Counted from the first letter of the stretch, positions 1 through 8,095 are shown. The stretch: DNA of 27,247 nucleotides from CAJQHT01 sp038123275 (GCA_038123275.1 JAYORG010000016.1:1-27247); one strand, 5' to 3'. Notes: generated by a model from the sequence alone, not told the origin. Program-made: numbers and translations.

Positions 1-129
1 TCTCTTAGATGTTTGGTTGTAATAATAGTTATATTAAGAAATTCAGTGAAGATGGTATTAATGATATATTATAGATAAGATATAAAAGAGTATATACCAC
101 CATATCTACCTAAGATAGATAGTTAATAA

Positions 130-879
130 TTAATAAAACTTATCTGCAAAAATTAATGTCAAAAATAATACAAAAGGAGCCACAAAAGTAATACCGTCCA
201 TTCTATCTAATAACCCTCCATGACCAGGGATAATACCACTAGAATCTTTAACTTTAAATATTCTCTTAACCTTAGATTCAACCAAATCACTAGCCTGTTC
301 TACAGCTGCCAAAAGACCACTAACTATAGTAAAAAAAATAATATTACCAGTAACAAACATAAAAGAACTCAAAAAACCAATTATCATGCTTGCAACTACT
401 CCACCAATTAATCCAGACCAAGTTTTATTAGGGCTAACTTTGGGCATTAATTTAGCTCCACCAAAACTTTTACCTACAAAATAAGCTGCTATATCAGTTG
501 TCCAAACAATAAAAAACATCCAAAGCAAAATATTAGAGTCAAGATCTCTAATTTTTAACACTGCCCAAACTGGAATTAAAATATAAACAAAACCTATAAT
601 ACGCCATTTTCTTTGATCTTTAGCCGATTTAATTATTTCTAACCACTCAACAGTCAATATAATAGTTAAAGCAATTGTTAAAAGAAAAAATAAGCCCTTG
701 GAAAAATAAATGGCATAAACCGCTATTAATAATAATACCACGGAACTCAAAATTCTTTGTCCAAAATTTGATTTTGGTGCAATTACTTTAATTTTACCAA
801 ATAGCAAATTTAATAAAGCTAATGCAGCTGTTAATTTAAGCTTTACTTTCTCTTTTACCATAACGTCTTTGTCTTTCAT
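130..879 (-). CDS. cdsA: Phosphatidate cytidylyltransferase (CDP-diglyceride synthase)
   Basis: This integral membrane enzyme makes CDP-diacylglycerol from phosphatidic acid and CTP, the branch point for all bacterial phospholipids. The 249-aa protein is hydrophobic, with several membrane segments. Near the C-terminus it carries the family signature: a K-R-x4-K-D element followed by PGHGG and then DRMD. The N-terminal ~45 residues are more basic than usual, and the chain is slightly short for the family. The start overlaps the end of uppS by 44 bp. A second in-frame Met (residue 7) also lies inside the overlap, so the exact start is uncertain. It is the last gene of the rpsB-tsf-pyrH-frr-uppS-cdsA run, a classic proteobacterial order. 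No clear terminator is visible in the 129 bp beyond it. Confidence 0.95.
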   Translation of the reverse strand: MKDKDVMVKEKVKLKLTAALALLNLLFGKIKVIAPKSNFGQRILSSVVLLLIAVYAIYFSKGLFFLLTIALTIILTVEWLEIIKSAKDQRKWRIIGFVYILIPVWAVLKIRDLDSNILLWMFFIVWTTDIAAYFVGKSFGGAKLMPKVSPNKTWSGLIGGVVASMIIGFLSSFMFVTGNIIFFTIVSGLLAAVEQASDLVESKVKRIFKVKDSSGIIPGHGGLLDRMDGITFVAPFVLFLTLIFADKFY

Positions 880-1564
880 TAAATTCAGATATTGCTAATA
901 ATAAGTCCTTTTTACTAAAATCAGGCCACAAAACTTGTGTAAAGTAAAACTCACTATAAGCTGACTGCCATAATAAAAAGTTACTTAATCTCTTTTCGCC
1001 AGCAGTCCTAATAATTAAATCTGGATCAGGTATTTGAGAATTATAAAGATTTTTACTAATTAAATCTTCATTAATCAACTCTAATACATTATCCTCATGC
1101 TTGATAGTAGAAATTATTTTTTTAAATGCATCTACAATTTCTTTTCTTGCGCCATAATCAAACGCTACGTTTAAGGTAATAGCCTTATTATTATTAGTTT
1201 TATCCTGTAATTCTAAAATTTTATCTTTGATTTTAAGATCAAGATTTTCCAAATTACCAGAAATTAAAATTTTAACTCCAGATTCAATAAATTTATCAGC
1301 CTCTTTTGTTAAATAAGAATGCATCAAATCCATTAAATTATCTACCTCTTCTTTTGGCCTTTGCCAATTCTCTGTTGAAAAAGCAAATATTGTTAAATAC
1401 TCAACACCAAATTCTATTGCACTTTCAACCAATGTTTGAATTGCACCAGCACCTTTTTTATGACCCATTTTAACGGGTAAATGTTTTGATTGTGCCCAGC
1501 GAGCATTGCCATCCATAATAACAGCAATATGACTTGGGATAATGTTTGAATTTTCGTTAACCAT
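836..1564 (-). CDS. uppS: Isoprenyl transferase (undecaprenyl diphosphate synthase)
   Basis: This cytosolic cis-prenyltransferase extends farnesyl diphosphate with isopentenyl diphosphate to make the C55 lipid carrier used for peptidoglycan and surface polysaccharides. The 242-aa length is typical. The substrate loop IAVIMDGNARWA lies at residues 13-24, with the catalytic Asp in MDGN. The chain also has FAFSTENW, the NVAFDYGARKEI element, and the late PDPDLIIRTAGEKRLSNFLL block with the conserved Arg residues that bind diphosphate. It sits 25 bp after frr and overlaps cdsA by 44 bp, so translation of the two is probably coupled. Its presence implies that a wall-precursor lipid cycle is retained. 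Confidence 0.97.
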   Translation of the reverse strand: MVNENSNIIPSHIAVIMDGNARWAQSKHLPVKMGHKKGAGAIQTLVESAIEFGVEYLTIFAFSTENWQRPKEEVDNLMDLMHSYLTKEADKFIESGVKILISGNLENLDLKIKDKILELQDKTNNNKAITLNVAFDYGARKEIVDAFKKIISTIKHEDNVLELINEDLISKNLYNSQIPDPDLIIRTAGEKRLSNFLLWQSAYSEFYFTQVLWPDFSKKDLLLAISEFNERQRRYGKRESKA

Positions 1565-1589
1565 AAGTTTACCGAAAATGATTAAAAAT

Positions 1590-2147
1590 TTATACAGTCA
1601 TTAAATCTTTTTCTTTAAGAGCAACTTTTTCATCAATTTTTTTAACAAACTCATCTGTTATGTCTTGCACCATATCATGAAAATCATGAACCTGATCTTT
1701 TGAAATACCAGCTTCCTTTTCATTTTTTTTAAGTTCGTCTAAAGTATCACGACGAGTATTTCTAATAGCAATTTTTTTATCTTCACCATATTTCTTGGCT
1801 AATTTTGACATTTCGATTCTTCTTTCCTCACTTAATTTTGGAACTGAAATTCTAATTAACTGACCATCGGTCATGGGAGTAAAACCTAAATTAGCATCAA
1901 TAATAGCCTTCTCAATAGATTTAACAGACCCTTTATCCCAAACTTGAATAGAAAGAGTGGTAGAATCTGGAACTGAAATTGAAGATAATTGAGCCAATGG
2001 CATCAAGCTTCCATAAGAATCAACTTTTACTGTATTTAATAAATCTGGATTAGCCCTGCCTGTACTAATACTGTCTAGATCTCTTTGTAAAAAATTGAGA
2101 GTTTCCTCCATTTTAGACCTGGCTTTACTACATAATTCTTCAATCAT
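1590..2147 (-). CDS. frr: Ribosome recycling factor
   Basis: RRF splits post-termination ribosomes together with EF-G. The 185-aa length is exactly that of the family. Visible hallmarks are the STGRANPDLL segment, the VDSYGSLMPLAQLSSISVP stretch of domain II, and the C-terminal helix with KLAKKYGEDKKIAIRNTRRD followed by a Lys/Glu-rich coiled region. It is 14 bp downstream of pyrH and 25 bp upstream of uppS on the same strand, as in most alphaproteobacteria. Confidence 0.98.
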   Translation of the reverse strand: MIEELCSKARSKMEETLNFLQRDLDSISTGRANPDLLNTVKVDSYGSLMPLAQLSSISVPDSTTLSIQVWDKGSVKSIEKAIIDANLGFTPMTDGQLIRISVPKLSEERRIEMSKLAKKYGEDKKIAIRNTRRDTLDELKKNEKEAGISKDQVHDFHDMVQDITDEFVKKIDEKVALKEKDLMTV

Positions 2148-2161
2148 AAGTTATAAATTTA

Positions 2162-2875
2162 TTAGTTAATAACAGTAAATTTTCCTTTATTTTCAACAAC
2201 ATCACTTAAGGCACTTTCACCTTTTATTGAAAAAACTACAATTGGTAATTTATTATCTTTTGCTAAAGTAATAGCAGTTTGGTCCATCACTCTTAAATCT
2301 TGCTTAATTACATCTCTATATGTCAATGTGTCATAACGCAGTGCATCCTTATTTGTTTTTGGATCATCAGAATATACACCATCAACTTGGGTGCCTTTTA
2401 AAATAGCATCACAATTCATTTCAATTGCTCTTAAAACTGCTGCTGTATCAGTTGTAAAAAATGGATTACCAGTGCCAGCAGCAAAGATAACTACCCTACC
2501 TTTAGTTAAATGCCTGGCAGCTTTTCTTTTTATATAAGGTTCACAAATTGTATCCATTGGAATTGCTGATTGCATTCTAGTATCAACACCTGCCTTCTCC
2601 AAAGCACTTTGCAAAGCTAAAGCATTAATACAAGTAGCCAACATGCCCATATAATCAGCACTTACTCTTTCCATACCATTAGCAGCAACACTAATGCCTC
2701 TAAAAATATTACCACCACCAACAACGATACAAATTTGAGATCCTTTTTCTAAAGCTTTAATTATTTGATTGCAAATATTAGAAATTGCTTTTGGATCATG
2801 ACCAAAGCTAGAATCACCCATCATCGCCTCACCAGAGACTTTAAAAAGAATTCTTTTAAATTGAACTTTGGTCAT
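2162..2875 (-). CDS. pyrH: UMP kinase
   Basis: This cytosolic enzyme phosphorylates UMP to UDP and belongs to the amino-acid-kinase fold. The 237-aa length is typical. Motifs seen are FKVSGEAMMG near the N-terminus, the nucleotide-binding IVVGGGNIFRG, DYMGMLATCINALALQ, and the GTGNPFFTTDTAA loop followed by KGTQVDGVYSDDP. It lies between tsf (45 bp upstream) and frr (14 bp downstream) in the translation operon. Confidence 0.98.
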   Translation of the reverse strand: MTKVQFKRILFKVSGEAMMGDSSFGHDPKAISNICNQIIKALEKGSQICIVVGGGNIFRGISVAANGMERVSADYMGMLATCINALALQSALEKAGVDTRMQSAIPMDTICEPYIKRKAARHLTKGRVVIFAAGTGNPFFTTDTAAVLRAIEMNCDAILKGTQVDGVYSDDPKTNKDALRYDTLTYRDVIKQDLRVMDQTAITLAKDNKLPIVVFSIKGESALSDVVENKGKFTVIN

Positions 2876-2920
2876 ATTTATTTTATTTATATTTAGCTGC
2901 TAGCTAGTTTCTGTTTAAAA

Positions 2921-3835
2921 TTATGCATTAGTCATTGAAGCAACCTCAGCTGCAAAATCTTCCTCTTTTTTCTCAATGCCTTCGCCAAGAATATATAATT
3001 TATAATCTGTTAATTTAGTTTCACCAGATTCTTTAGCAAAATTAGCAATTAAATCTTTTATTTTAATCTTATCATCCATCACGAAAGATTGTTCTAACAA
3101 AACAACTTCTTCGTAATATTTTCTAATTCTACCATTCATCATTTTTTCAATAATGCTATCCGGCTTTCCAGAGCTTTTAGCTTGTTCTTTTAAAACAGCA
3201 ATCTCTCTATCTAACTTATCTTTATTAACAGATTCAATAGTTAAAGCTTCAGGCTTAGCGGCAGCAATATGCATAGCAATTTGCTTGCCTATTTCTTCTA
3301 ACTTAGACTTATCGGCCTTTGACTCTAAAGCAACTAAAACCGCAATTCTTCCCAAATTACCAGTAACTACATTATGAACATAACCACAAACCATACCTTG
3401 ATTTACGCTAACGCTATCTATTCTTCTTAAATTTATGTTTTCACCAATAACACCAATTTGGTTATTAACTTCCTCTAAAATAGTAACACCAGACTTATAT
3501 TCAGAATTTTTAAAAGCCTCAATATCAGCATCAAAATTCCAAGACTTACTCACTAACTCATTAACTAAATTTTGAAATTTGTCATTTCTGCCAACAAAGT
3601 CTGTTTCAGCATTAACTTCAATTAATGCACCTTTATTATTTTCTATTTTAAGAGCTACAACGCCTTCTGCTGTAATTCTTCCGCTTTTTTTAGAAGCACT
3701 AGACAGGCCCTTCTTTCTTAACCAATCGACAGACTCGTCAAAATTATTATTACAAGTTGCTAATGCTTTATTGCAATCAGCAATTCCACATCCTGTTGCT
3801 TCTCTTAATTTTTTTATTAATGCTAAATCAGCCAT
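2921..3835 (-). CDS. tsf: Elongation factor Ts
   Basis: EF-Ts is the guanine-nucleotide exchange factor for EF-Tu. The 304-aa length fits. The N-terminal UBA-like domain has LREATGCGIADCNKAL and a WLRKKGLSSASKKSGR stretch. The core has the TDFVGRND motif that contacts the EF-Tu G domain, followed by the HIAAAKPEAL region. The start is supported by AAAGGT about 5 bases upstream, one of the few Shine-Dalgarno-like sites in the window. It follows rpsB by 24 bp. Confidence 0.98.
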   Translation of the reverse strand: MADLALIKKLREATGCGIADCNKALATCNNNFDESVDWLRKKGLSSASKKSGRITAEGVVALKIENNKGALIEVNAETDFVGRNDKFQNLVNELVSKSWNFDADIEAFKNSEYKSGVTILEEVNNQIGVIGENINLRRIDSVSVNQGMVCGYVHNVVTGNLGRIAVLVALESKADKSKLEEIGKQIAMHIAAAKPEALTIESVNKDKLDREIAVLKEQAKSSGKPDSIIEKMMNGRIRKYYEEVVLLEQSFVMDDKIKIKDLIANFAKESGETKLTDYKLYILGEGIEKKEEDFAAEVASMTNA

Positions 3836-3859
3836 TATTTACCTTTTATTTAATTATTA

Positions 3860-4942
3860 TTATTTTTTAGCCGGAGCTTTTTTTGCTGCAACTTTCTTAA
3901 CTGGTGCTTTAGCACTAGTAGTTGTAGCTTTTTTAGTAGTTGTCTTTTTCGCTGGAGCCTTTTTAACAGCTTTTTTTTCTACTACTTTTTCCTCTACCTT
4001 TTTCTCAGTTTTTACTGGGGCTTTCTTAGTAGCAGCTTTCTTTGCTGGAGTTTTAGTATCCAACTCTAGAGTCTTCTTAATTTCTGCCTTAGTTTCTTCA
4101 TCTTTTTTAACTACTTTAGTTTCCTTGGTAACAGTTTTAGATACATCAACCTTTTGTAAATTTACACCAGACATAGACATATTTTCTGAAATACCTGCTA
4201 AAACAGCCTCAGATAATAAATGACAATAAAGTTTGATTGATTTAATTGAATCATCATTCCCAGGAATTTGATAAGTAATATTATCTGGATTACAGTTACT
4301 ATCTAAAATTGCCATTACTGGAATGCCAATTTTTTTAGCTTCTGCAACTGCTAATGATTCTCTGTGAGTATCAATAACAAAAACCAAATCTGGGTAACCT
4401 CCCATATCTTTAATTCCACCAAGAGTATTTTCAAGCTTTTCTCTTTTTCTGGTAAGAACTAATTTTTCCTTCTTATTTAAACCTAATTCGTCATTAGCTA
4501 ATTGATCTTCTATATCTTTTAGAGTTTTGATTGATTTTGAAACAGTTTTCCAATTAGTTAACATGCCACCAAGCCATCTGTAGTTAACGTAATATTGACC
4601 ACATCTTTTAGCAGCTATAGCAATTGAATCGCTGGCTTGTTTTTTAGTGGCAACAAACAAAATTCTGCCATTATTCTTGGCAACTTCTTTAACAACTTTT
4701 AAAGACTCATGAAGTAATCTGCCTGTTTTTTGTAGATCTATGATATTTAAACCATTTTTAACACCAAATAGATATTTACACATTTTAGTGTTACGACGTG
4801 AAGTTTTGTGCCCAAAATGCACACCAGCTTCAAGAAGTTGTCTAATTGTAAATTTAGGAAGATTATTAGTTGTAGCTACTTTAGTAGTAGTTTTTGTAGC
4901 TGCCCCTTCTTTGGTTACAGCTTTAGTGTTTGCTTTAGTCAT
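3860..4942 (-). CDS. rpsB: 30S ribosomal protein S2 with charged N- and C-terminal extensions
   Basis: S2 is a surface protein of the small ribosomal subunit. The conserved core spans about residues 30-262 and shows LLEAGVHFGHKTSRRN, the RWLGGMLTNWKT element and the PDLVFVIDTHRE region. The 360-aa chain is far longer than usual. About 28 Thr/Ala/Lys-rich residues precede the core and about 98 follow it. From residue ~300 the tail is almost only Lys, Ala, Pro, Thr and Val, with repeated KKAPAKK and KKATTTSAK units like a histone-H1 tail. It heads the operon. The start at 4942 is the first in-frame ATG, and no good Shine-Dalgarno site is present. Confidence 0.96.
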   Translation of the reverse strand: MTKANTKAVTKEGAATKTTTKVATTNNLPKFTIRQLLEAGVHFGHKTSRRNTKMCKYLFGVKNGLNIIDLQKTGRLLHESLKVVKEVAKNNGRILFVATKKQASDSIAIAAKRCGQYYVNYRWLGGMLTNWKTVSKSIKTLKDIEDQLANDELGLNKKEKLVLTRKREKLENTLGGIKDMGGYPDLVFVIDTHRESLAVAEAKKIGIPVMAILDSNCNPDNITYQIPGNDDSIKSIKLYCHLLSEAVLAGISENMSMSGVNLQKVDVSKTVTKETKVVKKDEETKAEIKKTLELDTKTPAKKAATKKAPVKTEKKVEEKVVEKKAVKKAPAKKTTTKKATTTSAKAPVKKVAAKKAPAKK

Positions 4943-4964
4943 TTTTTATATATTTGCTTTGGTT

Positions 4965-4970
4965 ATTATA
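4965..4970 (-). promoter_or_regulatory. Possible -10 box for the rpsB operon
   Basis: Read on the minus strand, 4965-4970 is a perfect TATAAT. Transcription would start near 4958, giving a leader of about 15 nt before the rpsB ATG at 4942. No convincing -35 hexamer lies at 16-18 bp (a weak TTCAAT sits at 15 bp), so in DNA this AT-rich the match could be chance. Its place just downstream of a terminator and upstream of the first operon gene supports it. Confidence 0.4.
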
Positions 4971-5035
4971 CAATTTTAATAGTTAATTGAATTGGCAAAA
5001 ACCAATCAACACCAAAATTACTATTAAAATCTGGA

Positions 5036-5071
5036 TTAAAAACACCCCCTAACCTTGTTAAGAGAGGGAGT
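5036..5071 (-). terminator. Intrinsic terminator between the acetyltransferase gene and rpsB
   Basis: On the minus strand ACTCCCT (5071-5065) can pair with AGGGGGT (5050-5044), seven pairs including one G-U, around a 14-nt loop. This is followed by GTTTTT. It would end transcripts arriving from the acetyltransferase gene before the rpsB promoter. It is the only C/G-rich hairpin followed by a T run in this intergenic stretch. Confidence 0.5.
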
Positions 5072-5198
5072 CATTCTAGATATAACTTCTTAACTTGCAA
5101 GCTATTTTTAGATACCATTTAGATATACAAAATTATAGTAAATAATATCTATTTCTTGTTTACCTTAACTCTTAGTTAAAGTAAAACTGTATTACCTT

Positions 5199-5298
5199 NN
5201 NNNNNNNNNNNNNNNNNNNNNNNNNNNNNNNNNNNNNNNNNNNNNNNNNNNNNNNNNNNNNNNNNNNNNNNNNNNNNNNNNNNNNNNNNNNNNNNNNN
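5199..5298. other. Assembly gap of 100 N
   Basis: Exactly 100 unknown bases, a placeholder length used when the true gap size is unknown. It begins directly at the edge of a perfect CATCTT tandem repeat and removes the 3' end of the acetyltransferase gene. The gap most likely reflects a repeat that the assembler could not cross, so the real length may differ greatly from 100. Confidence 0.95.
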
Positions 5299-5358
5299 CA
5301 TCTTCATCTTCATCTTCATCTTCATCTTCATCTTCATCTTCATCTTCATCTTCATCTT
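5299..5358. repeat. (CATCTT)10 hexanucleotide tandem repeat
   Basis: Ten uninterrupted CATCTT units are visible before the sequence disappears into the N gap. More degenerate CATC/TTCATC units continue to about 5425. On the coding (minus) strand the array reads GATGAA and encodes alternating Asp-Glu. Because the unit is six bases, changes in copy number keep the frame and only alter the length of the acidic tail. Confidence 0.95.
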
Positions 5359-6076
5359 CTAAATCATCCCATTCTTCATCTTCTAAATCATCTTCATCCT
5401 CTATTTCATCCTCATCATCAATATTATAATCATCTTCATCCTTAAAAACACCTAAAGCACCTTCATTAATAATATCTTCTTGATCTTCTTCTTGATCATC
5501 TAAGAAATTAAGATATTCATCATACACTAAACTAAAAATACCTATATCGGTATAAACACCCCTATGTTTACGATGATGTTTTAACTCACCTTCTAAATAA
5601 AAATTACATTTTTCTAATAAAGCTCTAGAAGCAATATTTTTTGGCAAAGCAAATGCCTCTAAACGATTTAATTTCATCTCCAAAAAAGCATATTCCACCA
5701 CAGCATTTAAAGCATTAGTCATAATGCCTTTTTGCCAATATTCTTTAGCTAGATCATAGCTAACTTCTCCACGATTATGAACTCTATTAACTCCTGTTAT
5801 CCCAATTGAGCCAATTAATTGATTATTATCTTTTCTGGCAATTCCAAAATATATTCCGCTCTTATTATAAAAAATATTAATCCAATATTGCAATTCATAC
5901 TCACTATCTTCCAAAGAATCTGGAATATCAGAAACAATATACTCATTAACCTCAGGATCTGTATAATATTGATGAAAATCCTCCAGATCATCCATTGTTT
6001 GTTCTCTTAAAATATAATCTCCTAAATCAATTACTGGAAAATTATTTTCTGATAGGTTATCTTGCAATTTCATCAT
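5299..6076 (-). CDS. RimJ/RimL-like GNAT N-acetyltransferase with poly-Asp/Glu tail, 3' end lost in gap
   Basis: Residues ~15-185 form a GNAT acetyltransferase domain of the RimJ/RimL type: LREQTMDDLEDF at the start, YFGIARKDNNQLIGSIGI for the central strands, and YWQKGIMTNAL as the acetyl-CoA-binding motif A. Such enzymes acetylate N-termini of ribosomal proteins or small substrates; the substrate here is unknown. From about residue 193 the chain is almost entirely Asp and Glu, ending in a perfect (Asp-Glu)n run that enters the N gap. Stop codons appear in all three frames within 25 bases beyond the gap. I take the start at 6076 (or 6073, tandem ATGs). A longer frame to 6157 would overlap gshB and adds residues foreign to the family. 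Confidence 0.85.
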
Positions 6077-6091
6077 TTTAATAAATATAAT
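6062..6091 (+). promoter_or_regulatory. Promoter of gshB, implying a leaderless mRNA
   Basis: TTGCAA at 6062-6067 and a perfect TATAAT at 6086-6091 are 18 bp apart. A start site 7-8 bases after the -10 falls on the A of the gshB ATG (6099). The -35 box lies inside the first codons of the divergent acetyltransferase gene, whose ATG is only 22 bp from that of gshB. Confidence 0.55.
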
Positions 6092-6098
6092 TTGAATT

Positions 6099-7031
6099 AT
6101 GAAAATAGTTGCACAAATGGATGAAATTTTGTCTATTAATATAAAAGAAGATTCCACCTTTGCTATACTTCTAGAAGCTCAAAGCCAAGGGCACGAAATT
6201 TATTATTACTTACCAGAAACTCTAAGTTTAGAAGATAATATTCTTAAGGCTAATGTCCATAAAATTAAATTACAAAATAAAATTGATAATCATGTAAATA
6301 TTTTAGAAAGTAATTTTGATAATCTAACTAATTATGACCTAATATTAGTTAGGCAAGATCCACCTTTTGACATGAATTACATTACCAGCACCTATCTGCT
6401 AGACAAAATCAAAGACCAAGTTACAATCCTAAATAATCCAAGCGAAATCAGAAATTGCCCAGAAAAAATATTTGTCACTGATTTTCAAGAATTTATTCCA
6501 CCAACTCTAATTACATCCAACTTAGAACAAATTAAGGATTTTAGAAAAAAACACGGCGAAATCATTATTAAACCACTTTATGGCGCTGGCGGAGATGGGG
6601 TATTTTATTTAAAAGAAAATAGCACAAACATCAATGTTCTGGCCGATGTGATGAGAGGCTTTTACAAGGCACCATTAATTGCCCAAAAATTTATTAAGGA
6701 AGTTGAAAATGGTGATAAAAGAATTTTACTACTAAATGGTGAAGTAATTGGCGCAGTTAATCGCATAGCAGCAAAAGACGATATTAGAAGTAACTTTCAT
6801 GCTGGCGCTAAAGCTCACAAAACTACTTTAACCAAAAGAGAAGAATTAATTTGCCAAAAAATTGGTAAAGAACTCAAAAAACGTGGTCTAATATTTGTTG
6901 GAATTGATATTATTGGTGACTATATTACTGAAATTAATGTTACATCACCAACCGGAATCAAAGAGATTAACCGTTTAAATAATGCCAAAATAGAAACAAA
7001 AATTATACAGCACTTTGAAAAATCTGTCTAA
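6099..7031 (+). CDS. gshB: Glutathione synthetase
   Basis: GshB joins gamma-glutamylcysteine and glycine with ATP to make glutathione, in the cytosol. The 310-aa chain has the family layout. An N-terminal domain includes VRQDPPFDMNYI (residues 84-95) and NNPSEIRNCPEKIF (112-125). An ATP-grasp domain follows, with IIKPLYGAGGDGVF at 156-169, the metal-binding GIDIIGDYITEINVTSP (268-284) and a final TGIKEINRL. The start is fixed by the near-universal MKI beginning and by the promoter just upstream. No gshA is seen nearby, so gamma-glutamylcysteine must be made elsewhere or imported. Confidence 0.97.
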   Translation: MKIVAQMDEILSINIKEDSTFAILLEAQSQGHEIYYYLPETLSLEDNILKANVHKIKLQNKIDNHVNILESNFDNLTNYDLILVRQDPPFDMNYITSTYLLDKIKDQVTILNNPSEIRNCPEKIFVTDFQEFIPPTLITSNLEQIKDFRKKHGEIIIKPLYGAGGDGVFYLKENSTNINVLADVMRGFYKAPLIAQKFIKEVENGDKRILLLNGEVIGAVNRIAAKDDIRSNFHAGAKAHKTTLTKREELICQKIGKELKKRGLIFVGIDIIGDYITEINVTSPTGIKEINRLNNAKIETKIIQHFEKSV

Positions 7032-7051
7032 TTAATTTTAATAAATGATAA

Positions 7052-7480
7052 ATGTCCCAAGAAAATCTTTCATCCCAAATAGTAAAAGCCTTGGAAAGCG
7101 GTGTAAATAAGCACTTAGATCGCTCCATACTTTATTCACCTCTTAATTTTTTTTACACAAGATTTAAAAAAAATAACCCCCAAACAATAAATCACGCCAG
7201 AGACATCGTTAAAAGTGACGTTATGAACTTACTAACTCAAATACCTAATTTTAATGCTGCAATATTTTTTGATGGAGAAGAAATAAATCCTTTAGGAAAA
7301 AAACTTTTAAATAGAAATTACACCATAGGAATTAATCTATTAAAAAAACAACTAAGTGTGATAACTGCCTTTAGGGTGATAACAAATTCTCATTTTAGGT
7401 TACAAACTTATAATTTTATTTTGTCGCAAATACAAAAATCCATATTGAGTTTGATAAATTCTCCTCAATTATCACAATAA
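7052..7480 (+). CDS. Hypothetical protein, 142 aa
   Basis: I do not recognise a family. The gene begins 20 bp after gshB on the same strand and may be co-transcribed with it. The protein is soluble-looking, with no signal peptide or clear membrane span. It is mixed alpha/beta in appearance, has a basic middle (YTRFKKNNPQ) and a FNAAIFFDGEEINPLGKK segment, and ends in a hydrophobic helix-like stretch. Codon use matches its neighbours, and the length and intact frame argue for a real gene. A hairpin lies 34 bp beyond the stop. Confidence 0.65.
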   Translation: MSQENLSSQIVKALESGVNKHLDRSILYSPLNFFYTRFKKNNPQTINHARDIVKSDVMNLLTQIPNFNAAIFFDGEEINPLGKKLLNRNYTIGINLLKKQLSVITAFRVITNSHFRLQTYNFILSQIQKSILSLINSPQLSQ

Positions 7481-8095
7481 TAATCTCATATTTTCGTCTC
7501 AAATTAATACATAAAATACAACCTGTGGTTGTATTTGGGGATATTATTACTTCTATCAAATCTTCTAAATCCCTTTATTGGAAATCTACCAAAAAAATTT
7601 ATTAGTTTAAAATTTAGCTAAAAACTCTAATTTGATATTAAGATCTAAGATGCAAAAATTGATGGTTAAAAGTTGACTGGTCTATTATTTTTACATAATA
7701 TCTTTTCTTACCTAACCCTTAAGAAAAAACTAATTAAGTTATTAAGCAGATGGTTGAATATTTATCACATATTTGATTTATGAAATTACTCATCACATTA
7801 CCATCTTATTTTAAAGAAACAGTAATATATTTTGTATCTTTAACATTAAAAAAATTGCTATTAAAACTTAAATAAAATTAGAAAAAAGATTGTATTAGAG
7901 TTGAGGTTTTACAGAGGAATGTTAAGTGAAATATATTGGACTGACAACTTTACCTTTATCCTTTACCTATCTCACTTTTACCCTTTAAACCTTTACATTT
8001 TAAATTAATTTAACTTATAAATATTAATTAGCCAATAGTTTTAATACCTAATAAAAGTGATCTAACACCTTTATTTATAACTTTATGTTTATAAT
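7481..8095. other. Gene-free interval of 615 bp
   Basis: No open frame of note on either strand, no tRNA-like cloverleaf and no recognised ncRNA. Visible structure is a perfect 10-bp hairpin at 7514-7536 and a strongly pyrimidine-rich strand at about 7948-8000 in which CCTTTA-like hexamers recur. The rest is A/T-rich with many stops. It may be decayed coding sequence or a long leader for the gene at 8096. Confidence 0.6.
7514..7536. repeat. Perfect 10-bp inverted repeat downstream of the 142-aa gene
   Basis: AAATACAACC and GGTTGTATTT are exact complements around a 3-nt loop, TGT. It is well placed to end the gshB transcript, but on the plus strand GGGG rather than T residues follow. It could be a weak terminator, an mRNA 3'-end stabiliser, or part of a dispersed palindrome. 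Confidence 0.6.

Noticed and set aside
1..129. Terminator or next gene downstream of cdsA
   Set aside because: Only a 5-bp ATCTA/TAGAT stem without a T run, and no open frame longer than about 25 codons.
3579..4223. A 214-aa open frame on the plus strand across tsf and rpsB
   Set aside because: It lies antisense to two certain genes. Its Phe/Ala/Val/Leu-rich product is what the complement of the Lys/Ala-rich S2 tail must give.
5192..5198. Reading the acetyltransferase frame through the N gap to a stop before 5192
   Set aside because: The gap length is arbitrary, so frame and end cannot be carried across it.
6077..6157. N-terminal extension of the acetyltransferase to an ATG at 6157
   Set aside because: It would overlap the start of gshB and its promoter, and the added residues are hydrophobic and unlike GNAT proteins. 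The tandem ATGs at 6076/6073 fit better.
8090..8095. TATAAT directly before the ATG of the gene at 8096 as its promoter
   Set aside because: Transcription would start inside the first codons, and no alternative ATG lies downstream. It is probably chance in A/T-rich DNA.
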